Origin: Sediminibacterium sp.
GTDB lineage: Bacteria; Bacteroidota; Bacteroidia; Chitinophagales; Chitinophagaceae
Reading direction: 5' to 3'
Assembly: GCA_016786865.1 (NCBI GenBank)
Contig: JAEUVE010000010.1
Span: 1 to 64,000, forward strand
Length of the DNA: 64,000 nucleotides
Below the pieces are notes generated by a model. That model made no database searches, was not told the DNA's origin, and worked only from the letters and a program-made list of their open reading frames with translations. How positions within the stretch are numbered: position 1 is the first letter of the stretch; the number at the start of each line of letters is the position of its first letter. The translations under genes and the position numbers were made by a program. Below, in pieces: positions 18,683-28,169 of this stretch.

Positions 18683-20512
18683 CTAATCCTCCAGCTTATT
18701 CCACCATGTTTTCTTAAGAACTACAATAATGATCAATAAGATTATTATGGTAATCAATAGTGGCAGTTTCATCCATAGCACCAGATACATCGGCAGAATG
18801 GTTAAGCAACATTGCGCAATCATTCCAAGCAACACATTCAGCATATCCAGCCCAAATCTTTTGTTGGGTTCAAAGCCGGGATCATCCTGCAGTACCAGTT
18901 TGTGAATGGGTTGCCAGAACCCCCAGGGCTTAACCGTTTTATAAAAGGATTTCAAAGTGGCTTCTTCGGTTGGAGCTGCGGTATAGGTGCCAATGATACA
19001 TCCTGCTATTGAAATGAGGAATAGTACCGGCCATATATACAGGAAAAGGCCGTCGTACAATTTCAAAAAGATTAAGGCAGCGGCAATACCGCTGGTCATT
19101 CCCCAAAAAAATCCGTTGGCATTAAATCTCCACCAATACCACTTCAACAAGTTGGCAGCAATATAGCCACCGTATAATCCACCCACAATCCATTGGAGAA
19201 CACTGTTCACATCTTTCGCAAAAAAACCCAGTACTACACCAATTGCAACAACCAATACACCTACAATATAGTTGGCACGCATGATTTTTTTGGTGCCAGC
19301 CTGCGGATCAATATATTTGAGATACACATCGTTTACGATATAGGCCTGGGCGGCGTTAAGCGTTCCGGAAAATGTTCCCATGAATGCACCAAGCAATCCT
19401 GTTAATACCAGCCCTAAAACACCAACGGGTAAAAAATGATTGATCGCAGCCGGCAAAATCTTTTCAAAATCAGTTCCCTCCGGACCAGATAACTGAAGCT
19501 GGTTATAATATAAAAGCGCTAATACAGTAATGCCAATGACCATGGAATAGCGGATTGGCAACAATACAATTGAAACAAATCCGGTCATTTTACTGGCTTC
19601 TTTCGGAGACCTGGTAGACAATACTTTTTGCATATCATAATTAGGCGCTGGCCCTGCAAGACTCGCAAACACACCTTTAAACAACATCATCATGAAGAAA
19701 ATACCAAAAAGGCCAAAGCCATCTTCTGCAATCTTCCTGTTGGCATCTGGCAATATAGCGCTCCAATCCAGATTCAGATTCCACCCAAAAAACGGATCGA
19801 ACCAGCCTTTCGGAACCAATAGCTGGTTAGCATTGCTGTTTAAATGCATCATTGCAATCACGGCAATGGATATACAGGCGACCGTCATAATCATGTACTT
19901 GATGAAATCTCCCAGCACTATACTGTGTAAACCCCCAATGATGGAATAAAACATGGCAAAGAGCGTAAAGAGGATACCATAAAAATGTGCTGCGTACTGT
20001 TGCGGAAGATGGAAAGGGATATAGTTTTTTGCCAGGTCCCATGGAATAAACATTTCGATGAACTTACCCAGCCCAATGAAGCCATAAGCTAGGAAGCCGA
20101 AACAGCAGATAATGGCAAATACCACCACTATATTATGCGATCCTTTTACTCCTGCTCCCGTTGTACCAAAACGGGTAAGCAGCCATTCTGCTCCGGTGTT
20201 GGCATTGGACCTTCTAAGCCATTTTGAAAGAAACATCATCATGAACACCTGGTTAAATACGGGCCAAAGCCAGGGTATCCATATGCTTTTCATGCCATAC
20301 ACAAAACACAAAGCCACCATCCACATGGTTCCACTGATATCAAACATATCACTGGCGTCGCTCAGGCCCAGCATATACCAGGGCAGCTTCTTTCCGCCCA
20401 TCAAATAACTTTCCTTGTTTTGCCTGGCCCTTTTACGCATATAGAATCCGATGAACACCATCGTAACCAGGTATGCTATGATGATTAAGAAATCCGGCAG
20501 TTGAAGCTTCAT
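18683..20512 (-). CDS. Sodium/solute symporter (SSS family)
   Basis: 609 residues with about 14 membrane segments. The N-terminus (DFLIIIAYLVTMVFIGFYM, SYLMGGKKLPWYMLGLSDA) and AFMGTFSGTLNAAQAYIVNDVY are typical of the SSS family. It sits between the outer-membrane glycan uptake genes and the phosphorylase, so it probably brings beta-mannobiose or a related sugar across the inner membrane with Na+. This substrate is inferred from the locus. Other mannan loci of Bacteroidota often use an MFS or GPH carrier in this place. Confidence 0.88.
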   Translation of the reverse strand: MKLQLPDFLIIIAYLVTMVFIGFYMRKRARQNKESYLMGGKKLPWYMLGLSDASDMFDISGTMWMVALCFVYGMKSIWIPWLWPVFNQVFMMMFLSKWLRRSNANTGAEWLLTRFGTTGAGVKGSHNIVVVFAIICCFGFLAYGFIGLGKFIEMFIPWDLAKNYIPFHLPQQYAAHFYGILFTLFAMFYSIIGGLHSIVLGDFIKYMIMTVACISIAVIAMMHLNSNANQLLVPKGWFDPFFGWNLNLDWSAILPDANRKIAEDGFGLFGIFFMMMLFKGVFASLAGPAPNYDMQKVLSTRSPKEASKMTGFVSIVLLPIRYSMVIGITVLALLYYNQLQLSGPEGTDFEKILPAAINHFLPVGVLGLVLTGLLGAFMGTFSGTLNAAQAYIVNDVYLKYIDPQAGTKKIMRANYIVGVLVVAIGVVLGFFAKDVNSVLQWIVGGLYGGYIAANLLKWYWWRFNANGFFWGMTSGIAAALIFLKLYDGLFLYIWPVLFLISIAGCIIGTYTAAPTEEATLKSFYKTVKPWGFWQPIHKLVLQDDPGFEPNKRFGLDMLNVLLGMIAQCCLTILPMYLVLWMKLPLLITIIILLIIIVVLKKTWWNKLED

Positions 20513-20548
20513 AATAAAAAATAATTTCGACTTATTTTGTTCCTTCCA

Positions 20549-21580
20549 TTATATCAATCCAATATCGTCTAAATAAATTTCCTGAAGCACACCACTGAAC
20601 TCCTGAATGGTCAAAGATGTAATAGTAGCCGGATTCCCCATGTTGGTTAAAGGTATTTCCAGATCAATCCATGTTCCCACCTGCGTAATTGTATAAGTAT
20701 AACCGGATGCACTTGTGCCGTTAAAATAGATTTTTATTTTCTTATTCAGTGAATTAGCTCCGGCGTAGAGGGAAAATTTAAGCTTGGTATTCCCGGTCAT
20801 ACTCAGCGCCGGGGTAGCTTTTGTTACCCGGAATGCACCAAAGCCAACGCTGAATTTTGTATAGCTCGAATAGGTACCACGCCTTACCGGGGTTGTATTG
20901 GTGAGTACGGTGGTTGCACTGAAAGAAGTATTACTCCAGGTAGTGGTGAGTGCATCTGCAAAAATCAGGTACTTATATCCATATGAAATGCTGGACTTCA
21001 CTGTACCGCTTCCCGTTGTTACATAAATATATGCGGAACTGATTCCTGCAGGAACTTTAACCCTGATTTCCGTTTTGGTACTGGAAACAATCGTAGCACT
21101 TACCGATTCAAACTTTACAGATTGAACACCGCCAAAGTGATTTCCCGTAATGGTGATCGTATCGCCCGGATTGCCGGTTATCGGGTCAAATGAACTGATA
21201 ATTGGCGCAGGTTGCAGAATTCTGAAATTATAGGTAGCTGAACCATAGCGGGTAGTTACAGTGATCGGGTTATCGGCAGGATCAGGCAACACGGAAGGTA
21301 TCTTAACAGTAACGGAGGTATCATCTGCATATAAAAGTGAATCAGCAGCCAAAATTCCATTGAAGTCTACCTTGTAGGTGGTAGCAAGGTTTTGCCCCTT
21401 TATGATGATCCAGTCGCCATAATTTACAGCAGATAAAGCAATGCTGCGGTTTTCAAGATCAGTTACTCCACTGATCACGGGCGGCTGCTGAAGGTTTTTA
21501 TTATTTCCTCCATTGTCTTTTTTGCAGGAAGCTACCAGTAGCAATATGCATCCAATTGAAGCCTGAAGTATTTTTCTCAT
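20549..21580 (-). CDS. IPT/TIG-domain surface glycan-binding lipoprotein
   Basis: 343 residues. A lipoprotein signal ends at LLVASCKKD (lipidated Cys about residue 19). Two IPT/TIG beta-sandwich domains follow (about 35-120 and 125-205; SFDPITGNPGDTITITGNHFGG is typical), then a C-terminal beta-rich domain (about 210-343) of the kind that binds glycan chains. It lies directly after SusD, the usual place for a surface glycan-binding protein that helps the SusCD pair capture polysaccharide. It has no catalytic motif. Confidence 0.85.
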   Translation of the reverse strand: MRKILQASIGCILLLVASCKKDNGGNNKNLQQPPVISGVTDLENRSIALSAVNYGDWIIIKGQNLATTYKVDFNGILAADSLLYADDTSVTVKIPSVLPDPADNPITVTTRYGSATYNFRILQPAPIISSFDPITGNPGDTITITGNHFGGVQSVKFESVSATIVSSTKTEIRVKVPAGISSAYIYVTTGSGTVKSSISYGYKYLIFADALTTTWSNTSFSATTVLTNTTPVRRGTYSSYTKFSVGFGAFRVTKATPALSMTGNTKLKFSLYAGANSLNKKIKIYFNGTSASGYTYTITQVGTWIDLEIPLTNMGNPATITSLTIQEFSGVLQEIYLDDIGLI

Positions 21581-21610
21581 AAATTGAAGTATATAGTTGA
21601 TTGAATGGAT

Positions 21611-23230
21611 TTACCAGCCGGGGTTATTGGTTGTAATAGCCTGATTTGAATTCATTTCACTGAGTGGAATCGGCAGCAACAGATTACGCAGGCTCCTGAC
21701 TTTGGTGATATTGTTCTGACCTGAAGATATCTTATTCATTACCTGTAAATAAATCCCCCACCTCATCAGGTCAAAACGACGAATCCCTTCTAAAGAAAAC
21801 TCCCGGGCTCTTTCCGCAAGTACAAAGCTCCTGAACTGTTCCAGGTTCATTCCCGGCGTAGCAGCGGTTGCTCCAGCCCTGCTTCGAACGGCATTCAGTT
21901 GCGTGTAGGCTTCAACCGTAGGGCCGTTGTTTGCCTCATTGGCCGCTTCGGCATAAGTCAGGAGAATTTCGGCATAACGCATCAGCGGAAAATAGGCATC
22001 ACTGTTGGCAACGGTCCGGTCATTTACATCGGCATATTTAATTACATAGGCCCTGTCGTCGGTAGTGCCGTTATTGGCATAAGTAACTCCATTCACCACC
22101 TTATATTTGGCTGCCTGCCAGGAAGGATAAAAATACTTTACCCCGGTACTGGTTTCATAATTGTGGGCAACCCCGTCCAGTGCCCGCTTGTCTGCATCTT
22201 CGTAATCCTGGTAATGGTTGTTGGTTGCCCATACAGCTCCTCTTCCAAATGTGGAATATGCAGAAAAATAGATACTCAGATTATTTACAAACGCACTTCC
22301 TGCGAGGGATTGCAGTTCCCACATATGTTCCTGCTTGTTTCTGCCCGCTATGCTCCACAAATCTTTCCAACTGGAAAACAAGGAGTATTCACCACTTTGT
22401 ATCAGTTCCAGCGCTTTGTCTTTTGCCAGGGTGAAATAGGCTTTACTGTCCAGACCTTCTAAGCCCGCAACCACATTTTTTACATGCGTATAATATCCGT
22501 TATCCGTTCCGCCGCGAACCGCCACATTGCCAGTTGCCAGAGAACCGGATGCCATGGTCAGGTATACTTTGGCCAACATGCCCTTTGCCAGGCCCCTGGT
22601 TGCCCGTCCGGGTTCTCCGGCTTTGGCATCTGCTGCAGGAAGCAACATGGTTTCCGCCTGCTGCAATTCGTCTATGATGGCAGCATACACATCTTTTACG
22701 GGTGATCTTGGTACGTTGGCATTGGGATCAGTAGACAAGGATTTCAGTCTGAGGGGAACAGCTCCGTACAACTGAACCAGTTGAAAATAAGCCCAGCCTC
22801 TTAAGAAATGTGCTTCTCCGAGGATTCGTTTCTTAATTACCGGATCTATGTTCTGGTTGATTTTTTCTACATTTTCCAATACGGTAGTGGCTCTTGCAAT
22901 AATCATGTAACAGCCCACCCATGGCCCATTAACACCCCAATATCCCTGCGGGTTACCGGCTCCGGAAGTTCCCATGAACCAGTCTACGCCAGACACATGA
23001 TCATCGTCCAGGATCGTAAGGTTCCACATCGGTTGCAGGTAAAGATCGTAGGAATACAATTCATTGTATACCCCATTGATGGCTGTTTTAGCATCACTTT
23101 CATTGGTATAAAAGTTATTGGGAGAAATAAAGGAATACGGCTTTTCTTCCAGTGCTTTTTTGCAGGACGAAGCCAGCAACAGCAGTAATGGCAAAAGCAG
23201 GCTGTAGAAAAATATTTTGATCGACCTCAT
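21611..23230 (-). CDS. SusD-family nutrient-binding outer-membrane lipoprotein
   Basis: 539 residues. The signal peptide ends in LLASSCKKAL with the lipidated Cys at about 23. The RagB/SusD fold follows: an N-terminal TPR-like region (TAINGVYNELYSYD, FLRGWAYFQLVQLYGAVPL) and the C-terminal SusD signature (YAEILLTYAEAANE, LAERAREFSLEGIRRFDLMRW). It forms the lid over the SusC pore and binds the oligosaccharide. The gene follows susC by 20 bases. Context points to beta-mannan fragments as ligand. Confidence 0.95.
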   Translation of the reverse strand: MRSIKIFFYSLLLPLLLLLASSCKKALEEKPYSFISPNNFYTNESDAKTAINGVYNELYSYDLYLQPMWNLTILDDDHVSGVDWFMGTSGAGNPQGYWGVNGPWVGCYMIIARATTVLENVEKINQNIDPVIKKRILGEAHFLRGWAYFQLVQLYGAVPLRLKSLSTDPNANVPRSPVKDVYAAIIDELQQAETMLLPAADAKAGEPGRATRGLAKGMLAKVYLTMASGSLATGNVAVRGGTDNGYYTHVKNVVAGLEGLDSKAYFTLAKDKALELIQSGEYSLFSSWKDLWSIAGRNKQEHMWELQSLAGSAFVNNLSIYFSAYSTFGRGAVWATNNHYQDYEDADKRALDGVAHNYETSTGVKYFYPSWQAAKYKVVNGVTYANNGTTDDRAYVIKYADVNDRTVANSDAYFPLMRYAEILLTYAEAANEANNGPTVEAYTQLNAVRSRAGATAATPGMNLEQFRSFVLAERAREFSLEGIRRFDLMRWGIYLQVMNKISSGQNNITKVRSLRNLLLPIPLSEMNSNQAITTNNPGW

Positions 23231-23250
23231 ATAACTGATTTTAAAAATGA

Positions 23251-26200
23251 TTAGAAAGTACAGCGAACGGTAAAATTGTAGGTTCGCGAATTAGGATACC
23301 CGCCTAAATCAACACCGAACAATGCCGGATTATCTCCATAGCTGTTGATCTCCGGATCAAACCCGGAATAATTGGTAAACGTATAAAGGTTGTTCACGCC
23401 AAGTGATAAGCGGATTGCAGAGATTCCTTTAACGACCTTTTCATTAATTGTGTATCCTACAGTAATATTTTTAATACGAACAAAGCTGCCGTCTTCTATG
23501 AATCTTCTGCTGAACAACAAGGTTCTCCAGAACTGGCGAATGGCTTTAGGACCGGTAGCAACCGTATTGTCTTTCCCTTCTGCCCAGGCTCCTGAAAGCA
23601 TACCCTCGCTGATATTTTTAGAAGTGCCGATATTACCGTTAAACCTTGTATTCATATTAATAATATCGTTCCCCTGTACACCATTGATAAAAACACTCAG
23701 GTCGAACTTTTTATACTGAAGGTTATTGGTAAATCCGAATGTGTAATCCGGGTTCACATTTCCGATCAGCGTTCTGTCGCTGATAGAAATGGCCGTAGGA
23801 TCTCCGTCGAGGTTACGATATTTAATTTCCCCAACCATTCTTCTGATGATGGCATCTGGTTGTGATGTATACATTTGAGCATTTCTAACCTCAGCTTCAT
23901 TATCATAATATCCATCCTCTACATAGCCATATAAGGCCCCAATTGGTTGACCAACCAGTTGAATAAAGGGAGCGTCGCCGGTTGAAATATTGGTTGCATA
24001 CTGTTCGTTGATTCCATCTCCTAAACTAAGGATCTTATTCCTGTTAAAGGCAATATTGAAATTGGTCCTCCATTGAAAATCTTTGGAACGCAGTATGGTT
24101 CCATCCAGTGAAATTTCCACACCCCTGTTCTGCACTGTTCCGGAATTGCGTAATTGTCTTTGGAAACCGGTAGAAGCAGGTGTGGTAACATATTGAAGCA
24201 GGTTATCTGTTTTCTTCAGGTAATAATCAAAGTGCAAATTCCATCTGCCGTTGAATAATCCCAGATCCAGTCCTGCATTATAAGCTGTGGTGGTTTCCCA
24301 TTTCAGTGCATCGTTGCTTGGGCCGGATGAAATATCATCTGCCAATCCGGTTTGCAAAGCGCCGTTAAAAGGATAATTGTATACAGATAACTTAGAAAGA
24401 GAAGCGTAAGAACCAATACCCTGATTACCTGTTTGGCCATAGCTCATCCGGAAGGTCAGGTTGCTGACAGCAGGAAGTTTTTGAAGAAACGACTCTTTGT
24501 GCGCCTTCCATGCAATGGCAGCCGATGGAAAACCGGACCACTTGTTATTTGCACCAAATTTGCTTGACCCGTCCCGGCGATAAGAAACAGTGAGGAGGTA
24601 TTTGTCGTTGTAACCGTAATTTACCCTTCCTAAAAAGGAAACAAGGGTAGACTGAAAGCGGTTGGTGATTACCGGCAATACCTGTTCTGCAGACTGAAGG
24701 TTTTCATTTTGCAGGAGGTCGTTCGGGAATGTTTTGGCCTCAACCCTTGTTGATTGTCCGGTAGTACGTTCAAAAGTGGAAGCGCCAGTGGCATTGATGC
24801 TGTGCTGATTGATTTTTTTAGTGTAGGTAAGAATGCTTTCAGAAACAATACTGGTTCGGAGGTTATCCGATTTCAGTCCCCAGCCTTTTACACTGAATCC
24901 TTCGTACACAGTGCGGGGATAGTACTGGTCACGGGTATTGGAACCAAAATTAAACCCAAGATTTTGCCTGAATTTTAAGCCACTCAGCAACGTTGCCTCC
25001 AGGTAGTTGGAAGAAAAAATATTCATACCTGTTACCTTATTTAAAACATCGTTGGTATAAATTTTCGGATTGGTGATAAAGAAACCCTCTCCCGAATCAT
25101 CGTATTCGGATACGGTATCAATTGTGGCCGGATAAGTAAGAGCGGAACGAATAACACCAGCGCTGGCCGCATCGGACTTATCTGTACCGGTTTTAACCCC
25201 ATTCGTTACTGAATTAGACAAAGCCGTATTGGTACCAATTTTGAATCTCTTTCCAAGATTCCTGTACAATCCAAAACTCAAACCCAGTTTTTGGTAACCG
25301 GAGTTGTTGATAATACCATCCTGCCCAATGTAATTCATGGAAAGGCTATGACTACCGGCTTCGGATCCGCCGGATACATTTACGGAATATTGCTGCGACA
25401 GCCCTTTGCGGAAAATGGCATCCTGCCAGCTGTGGTTGTTACCAACATACTTAGACAGGTCCGGGTAAGGGATGGCGTAATTGGTGCCATCATATTTATT
25501 CGCATTCAGGTAAGAAAGATTTTGATAAGCTGCATAATCGTAAGGCGAAAGCATATTCAACTTTCGGGAAACCTCAGAAAGACCAAGGTTTACGGAGAGT
25601 TCCACTTTCTCTTTCCCAACACGTCCTTTCCTGGTGGTAATCAGTACTACCCCATTGGCGCCTCTGGAACCATAAATGGCAGTGGCAGACGCATCTTTTA
25701 AAACATCAATGGATTCAATATCATTGGGATTGATAAAAGAAAGGGCATTCAGGGTTTGTTTTTCATCGGCCCCTATGGAAGCCGGATTGGACTCTGAGTT
25801 GCTGTTGTTAAAGGGAACACCGTCAATAACATATAAGGGTTCTGTTCCACCCAGAAAAGAATTGGATCCTCTGATGCGAATGCTTAAGCCAACCCCGGGA
25901 GCACCGTCGTTTTGCGTTACATTCACTCCGGCAAGTTTTCCCTGCATAGCCTGCATTACGTTAACGGGATTGTCTTTGATCAGATCCTCTCTGGTGATCC
26001 GCTGCACAGCCCCTGTCAGATCTGTTTTACGGACCACACCGTATCCAACCACCACTACATCACCCAAATCGGTTATCAGGGGCTTCAATGCTACCTGAAA
26101 CGAAGTTTTCGTTCCAACAGCAATATCCACGCTTTCCATACCTACATAAGAAACGGTGATGAATTTAGTTTCGGAAGGAAGGTTCAAAGAAAATTTCCCG

Positions 26201-26370
26201 GCCATATCTGTAAGCACGGAAACCGGAGCGTTTTTAACAGCAACCGTAGCCCCTGTTAAAACATTCTTTTTTTCGTCCGTAACAATTCCGGTGATTTTTC
26301 TTGCCTGTGCAAGGCTTTTAATGCCTGCCAGGCAAAAGATCAGCAGGCAACAAAAATAAATTTGTCTCAT
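23251..26370 (-). CDS. SusC-family TonB-dependent outer-membrane transporter
   Basis: About 1039 residues from ATG 26370 (MRQIYFCC...). A TTG seven codons earlier is less likely. Order: signal peptide (ends SLAQA), carboxypeptidase-like repeat (KITGIVTDEKKNVLTGATV), plug domain with the SusC signature (VVVGYGVVRKTDLTGAV; SIDVLKDASATAIYGSRGANG), and a 22-strand barrel ending in the aromatic TYNFTVRCTF. It imports oligosaccharides bound by SusD using TonB energy. It is the first gene of the minus-strand mannoside operon, divergent from the AraC-type regulator. Confidence 0.95.
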   Translation of the reverse strand: MRQIYFCCLLIFCLAGIKSLAQARKITGIVTDEKKNVLTGATVAVKNAPVSVLTDMAGKFSLNLPSETKFITVSYVGMESVDIAVGTKTSFQVALKPLITDLGDVVVVGYGVVRKTDLTGAVQRITREDLIKDNPVNVMQAMQGKLAGVNVTQNDGAPGVGLSIRIRGSNSFLGGTEPLYVIDGVPFNNSNSESNPASIGADEKQTLNALSFINPNDIESIDVLKDASATAIYGSRGANGVVLITTRKGRVGKEKVELSVNLGLSEVSRKLNMLSPYDYAAYQNLSYLNANKYDGTNYAIPYPDLSKYVGNNHSWQDAIFRKGLSQQYSVNVSGGSEAGSHSLSMNYIGQDGIINNSGYQKLGLSFGLYRNLGKRFKIGTNTALSNSVTNGVKTGTDKSDAASAGVIRSALTYPATIDTVSEYDDSGEGFFITNPKIYTNDVLNKVTGMNIFSSNYLEATLLSGLKFRQNLGFNFGSNTRDQYYPRTVYEGFSVKGWGLKSDNLRTSIVSESILTYTKKINQHSINATGASTFERTTGQSTRVEAKTFPNDLLQNENLQSAEQVLPVITNRFQSTLVSFLGRVNYGYNDKYLLTVSYRRDGSSKFGANNKWSGFPSAAIAWKAHKESFLQKLPAVSNLTFRMSYGQTGNQGIGSYASLSKLSVYNYPFNGALQTGLADDISSGPSNDALKWETTTAYNAGLDLGLFNGRWNLHFDYYLKKTDNLLQYVTTPASTGFQRQLRNSGTVQNRGVEISLDGTILRSKDFQWRTNFNIAFNRNKILSLGDGINEQYATNISTGDAPFIQLVGQPIGALYGYVEDGYYDNEAEVRNAQMYTSQPDAIIRRMVGEIKYRNLDGDPTAISISDRTLIGNVNPDYTFGFTNNLQYKKFDLSVFINGVQGNDIINMNTRFNGNIGTSKNISEGMLSGAWAEGKDNTVATGPKAIRQFWRTLLFSRRFIEDGSFVRIKNITVGYTINEKVVKGISAIRLSLGVNNLYTFTNYSGFDPEINSYGDNPALFGVDLGGYPNSRTYNFTVRCTF

Positions 26371-26569
26371 ATAGCAGCAATGTTTGATCAAAAATATGTT
26401 CTTTATTACCCTATAGAATAATACTATTTTATCTATTTATTGTACTATAAACTCAAACGAAAAAAAATTTCTAATAAAGAACCTCATAGAACTTAATAAA
26501 TACAGATATTTAGAAAGTTTTAGGAACAATTTCAGACACAACAATATTGATATGATTTTAACATAAATC
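26371..26569. promoter_or_regulatory. Divergent regulatory region between susC and the AraC gene
   Basis: This 199-base, very AT-rich spacer must hold both promoters. On the minus strand TATTTTTG (26389-26396) fits a -7 element 19 bases before the susC start, but no TTTG lies at the -33 distance, which would suit an activator-dependent promoter. Short repeats (agaacctc, agaactta around 26478-26493) are possible AraC contacts, but none is convincing. Confidence 0.45.
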
Positions 26570-27448
26570 ATGAACAGAAATTTACTGAAAGAGATCACGC
26601 CATTAACGGCAAGCGACTGCTTTACCATATTTGAGCGAACCAAAAAAGAGTTCGACTTTCCCTTGCACTATCACGAAGAAATGGAACTGAACTTTATTAT
26701 CAATGCAAAGGGAGCAAAAAGGTTTGTAGGAGACCATATGTCTGAAATTGAAGAAACGGAGCTGGTACTGGTAGGGTCCAACCTTCCACATGCATGGAAA
26801 ACCCATCATTGCAAAAGCAAAGAGATTCATGAAATCACCATACAGTTTCACAAAGAGCTCTTCGACGAAAAAATGTTGGGCAGAAACCAATTGCGCTTCA
26901 TCCGCGAAATGTTTGAGAATTCAAAAAGGGGCATTTTATTTTCTAAAGCAACCACGCAGCACCTTGGCCCCAGGCTAAAACAGCTGAGGTCAAAACAGGG
27001 ATTTGACTCCGTACTGGAATTGTTATCGATTCTGCACGACCTGTCCATATCGAGGAATATGCGCATACTCTCCGATGCAACATTCAGTAACCTGCAACTC
27101 AACTACAATAGCAGGAGAATTGAAAAAGTGATGGAGTATATGAATAAAAACTTTGACAAAGCCATCCGGCTGTCGGATGCCGCTAAAATAGCCAATATGA
27201 CCGAAGTGTCTTTCAGTCGCTTCTTTAAATTCCACACCGGTGCAAGTTTTATGGATAATCTGCTGGATATACGGCTTGGCCATGCTTCCAGACTGCTCAT
27301 CGACACCAATCAACCCGTTTCTGAAGTTGCATACAACTGCGGATTTAACAATATTTCCAACTTCAACCGGATATTTAAAAAGAAAAAAGAGTGTACACCC
27401 AAAAGATTCCGTGAAGACTATACTTCCGAAAACAGGGTTTTCATCTGA
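26570..27448 (+). CDS. AraC-family transcriptional regulator of the mannoside locus
   Basis: 292 residues. An N-terminal cupin-like sensor domain (about 15-100; DFPLHYHEEMELNFI, VLVGSNLPHAW) is followed by a C-terminal AraC DNA-binding domain with two helix-turn-helices (about 185-285; RLSDAAKIANMTEVSFSRFF and VSEVAYNCGFNNISNFNRIF). It is divergent from susC and probably switches the locus on when a mannose-containing sugar binds the cupin domain. The two esterase genes follow it on the same strand. Confidence 0.9.
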   Translation: MNRNLLKEITPLTASDCFTIFERTKKEFDFPLHYHEEMELNFIINAKGAKRFVGDHMSEIEETELVLVGSNLPHAWKTHHCKSKEIHEITIQFHKELFDEKMLGRNQLRFIREMFENSKRGILFSKATTQHLGPRLKQLRSKQGFDSVLELLSILHDLSISRNMRILSDATFSNLQLNYNSRRIEKVMEYMNKNFDKAIRLSDAAKIANMTEVSFSRFFKFHTGASFMDNLLDIRLGHASRLLIDTNQPVSEVAYNCGFNNISNFNRIFKKKKECTPKRFREDYTSENRVFI

Positions 27449-27478
27449 TTTATTTTACTATTTAACCGTTACTAGGCA

Positions 27479-28141
27479 ATGAAATTATTCTTTAAACCAT
27501 TGATTACTCTGATCATTACGATCAGCCTTTCTGCAGTTGTTTCCGCACAACCGTTCATTAAAGAGATCAACCACTTCAAAAAGCTCGACTCACTGAACGC
27601 TCCGCCCCAAAATCCCATTTTGTTCATCGGCAGTTCTTCATTTACAAACTGGAAAGATGTAAACAGCTATTTCCCTTCTTATACTATTCTCAACCGGGCT
27701 TTCGGCGGATCCTCACTGGAACATCTTGTACTCTATGCTAATGATGTTATTTTTAAATACGAGCCCCGGCAAATTGTAATTTATTGCGGTGAGAACAACC
27801 TCAGTGCAGGACCAGATGTAACCGGAGCATCCATCGCCCAAAAATACATAGCGCTTCACCAGCTGATCCGCAGCAGGTTGCCTAAAGTCCCTATTGTATA
27901 TATATCCATGAAACCCAGTCCCAGCAGGGAAAAATACCTCCCGGTAATGAAGGAAGGAAACAGGCTCATAAAAAAATACCTCAGAAAACAACGCAGATCA
28001 ACCTATGTAGATGTATTCTCCGCAATGTTTACCAAGGACGGTGCGATCATGCCGGATATTTTTCTTTCAGACAAACTCCACATGAACAAGAAGGGCTATG
28101 AAATATGGCAACCGATTATTCAGCCATACCTGTTAAAATAA
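27479..28141 (+). CDS. Secreted SGNH/GDSL-family hydrolase
   Basis: 220 residues with a signal peptide (ends VVSAQP). Block I is LFIGSSSFTNW with the likely nucleophile S53, then NRAFGGSS (block II Gly), YCGENNLSAG (block III Asn) and the Asp-His pair in SDKLHMNKKGY. The family includes acetyl esterases and lipases. Its place between an AraC regulator and a CE2 esterase suggests deacetylation of mannan or another plant glycan. It lies 30 bases after araC, in the same transcription unit. Confidence 0.82.
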   Translation: MKLFFKPLITLIITISLSAVVSAQPFIKEINHFKKLDSLNAPPQNPILFIGSSSFTNWKDVNSYFPSYTILNRAFGGSSLEHLVLYANDVIFKYEPRQIVIYCGENNLSAGPDVTGASIAQKYIALHQLIRSRLPKVPIVYISMKPSPSREKYLPVMKEGNRLIKKYLRKQRRSTYVDVFSAMFTKDGAIMPDIFLSDKLHMNKKGYEIWQPIIQPYLLK

Positions 28142-28169
28142 ACGACACCTTGTTTAAACCCGCCTGTTT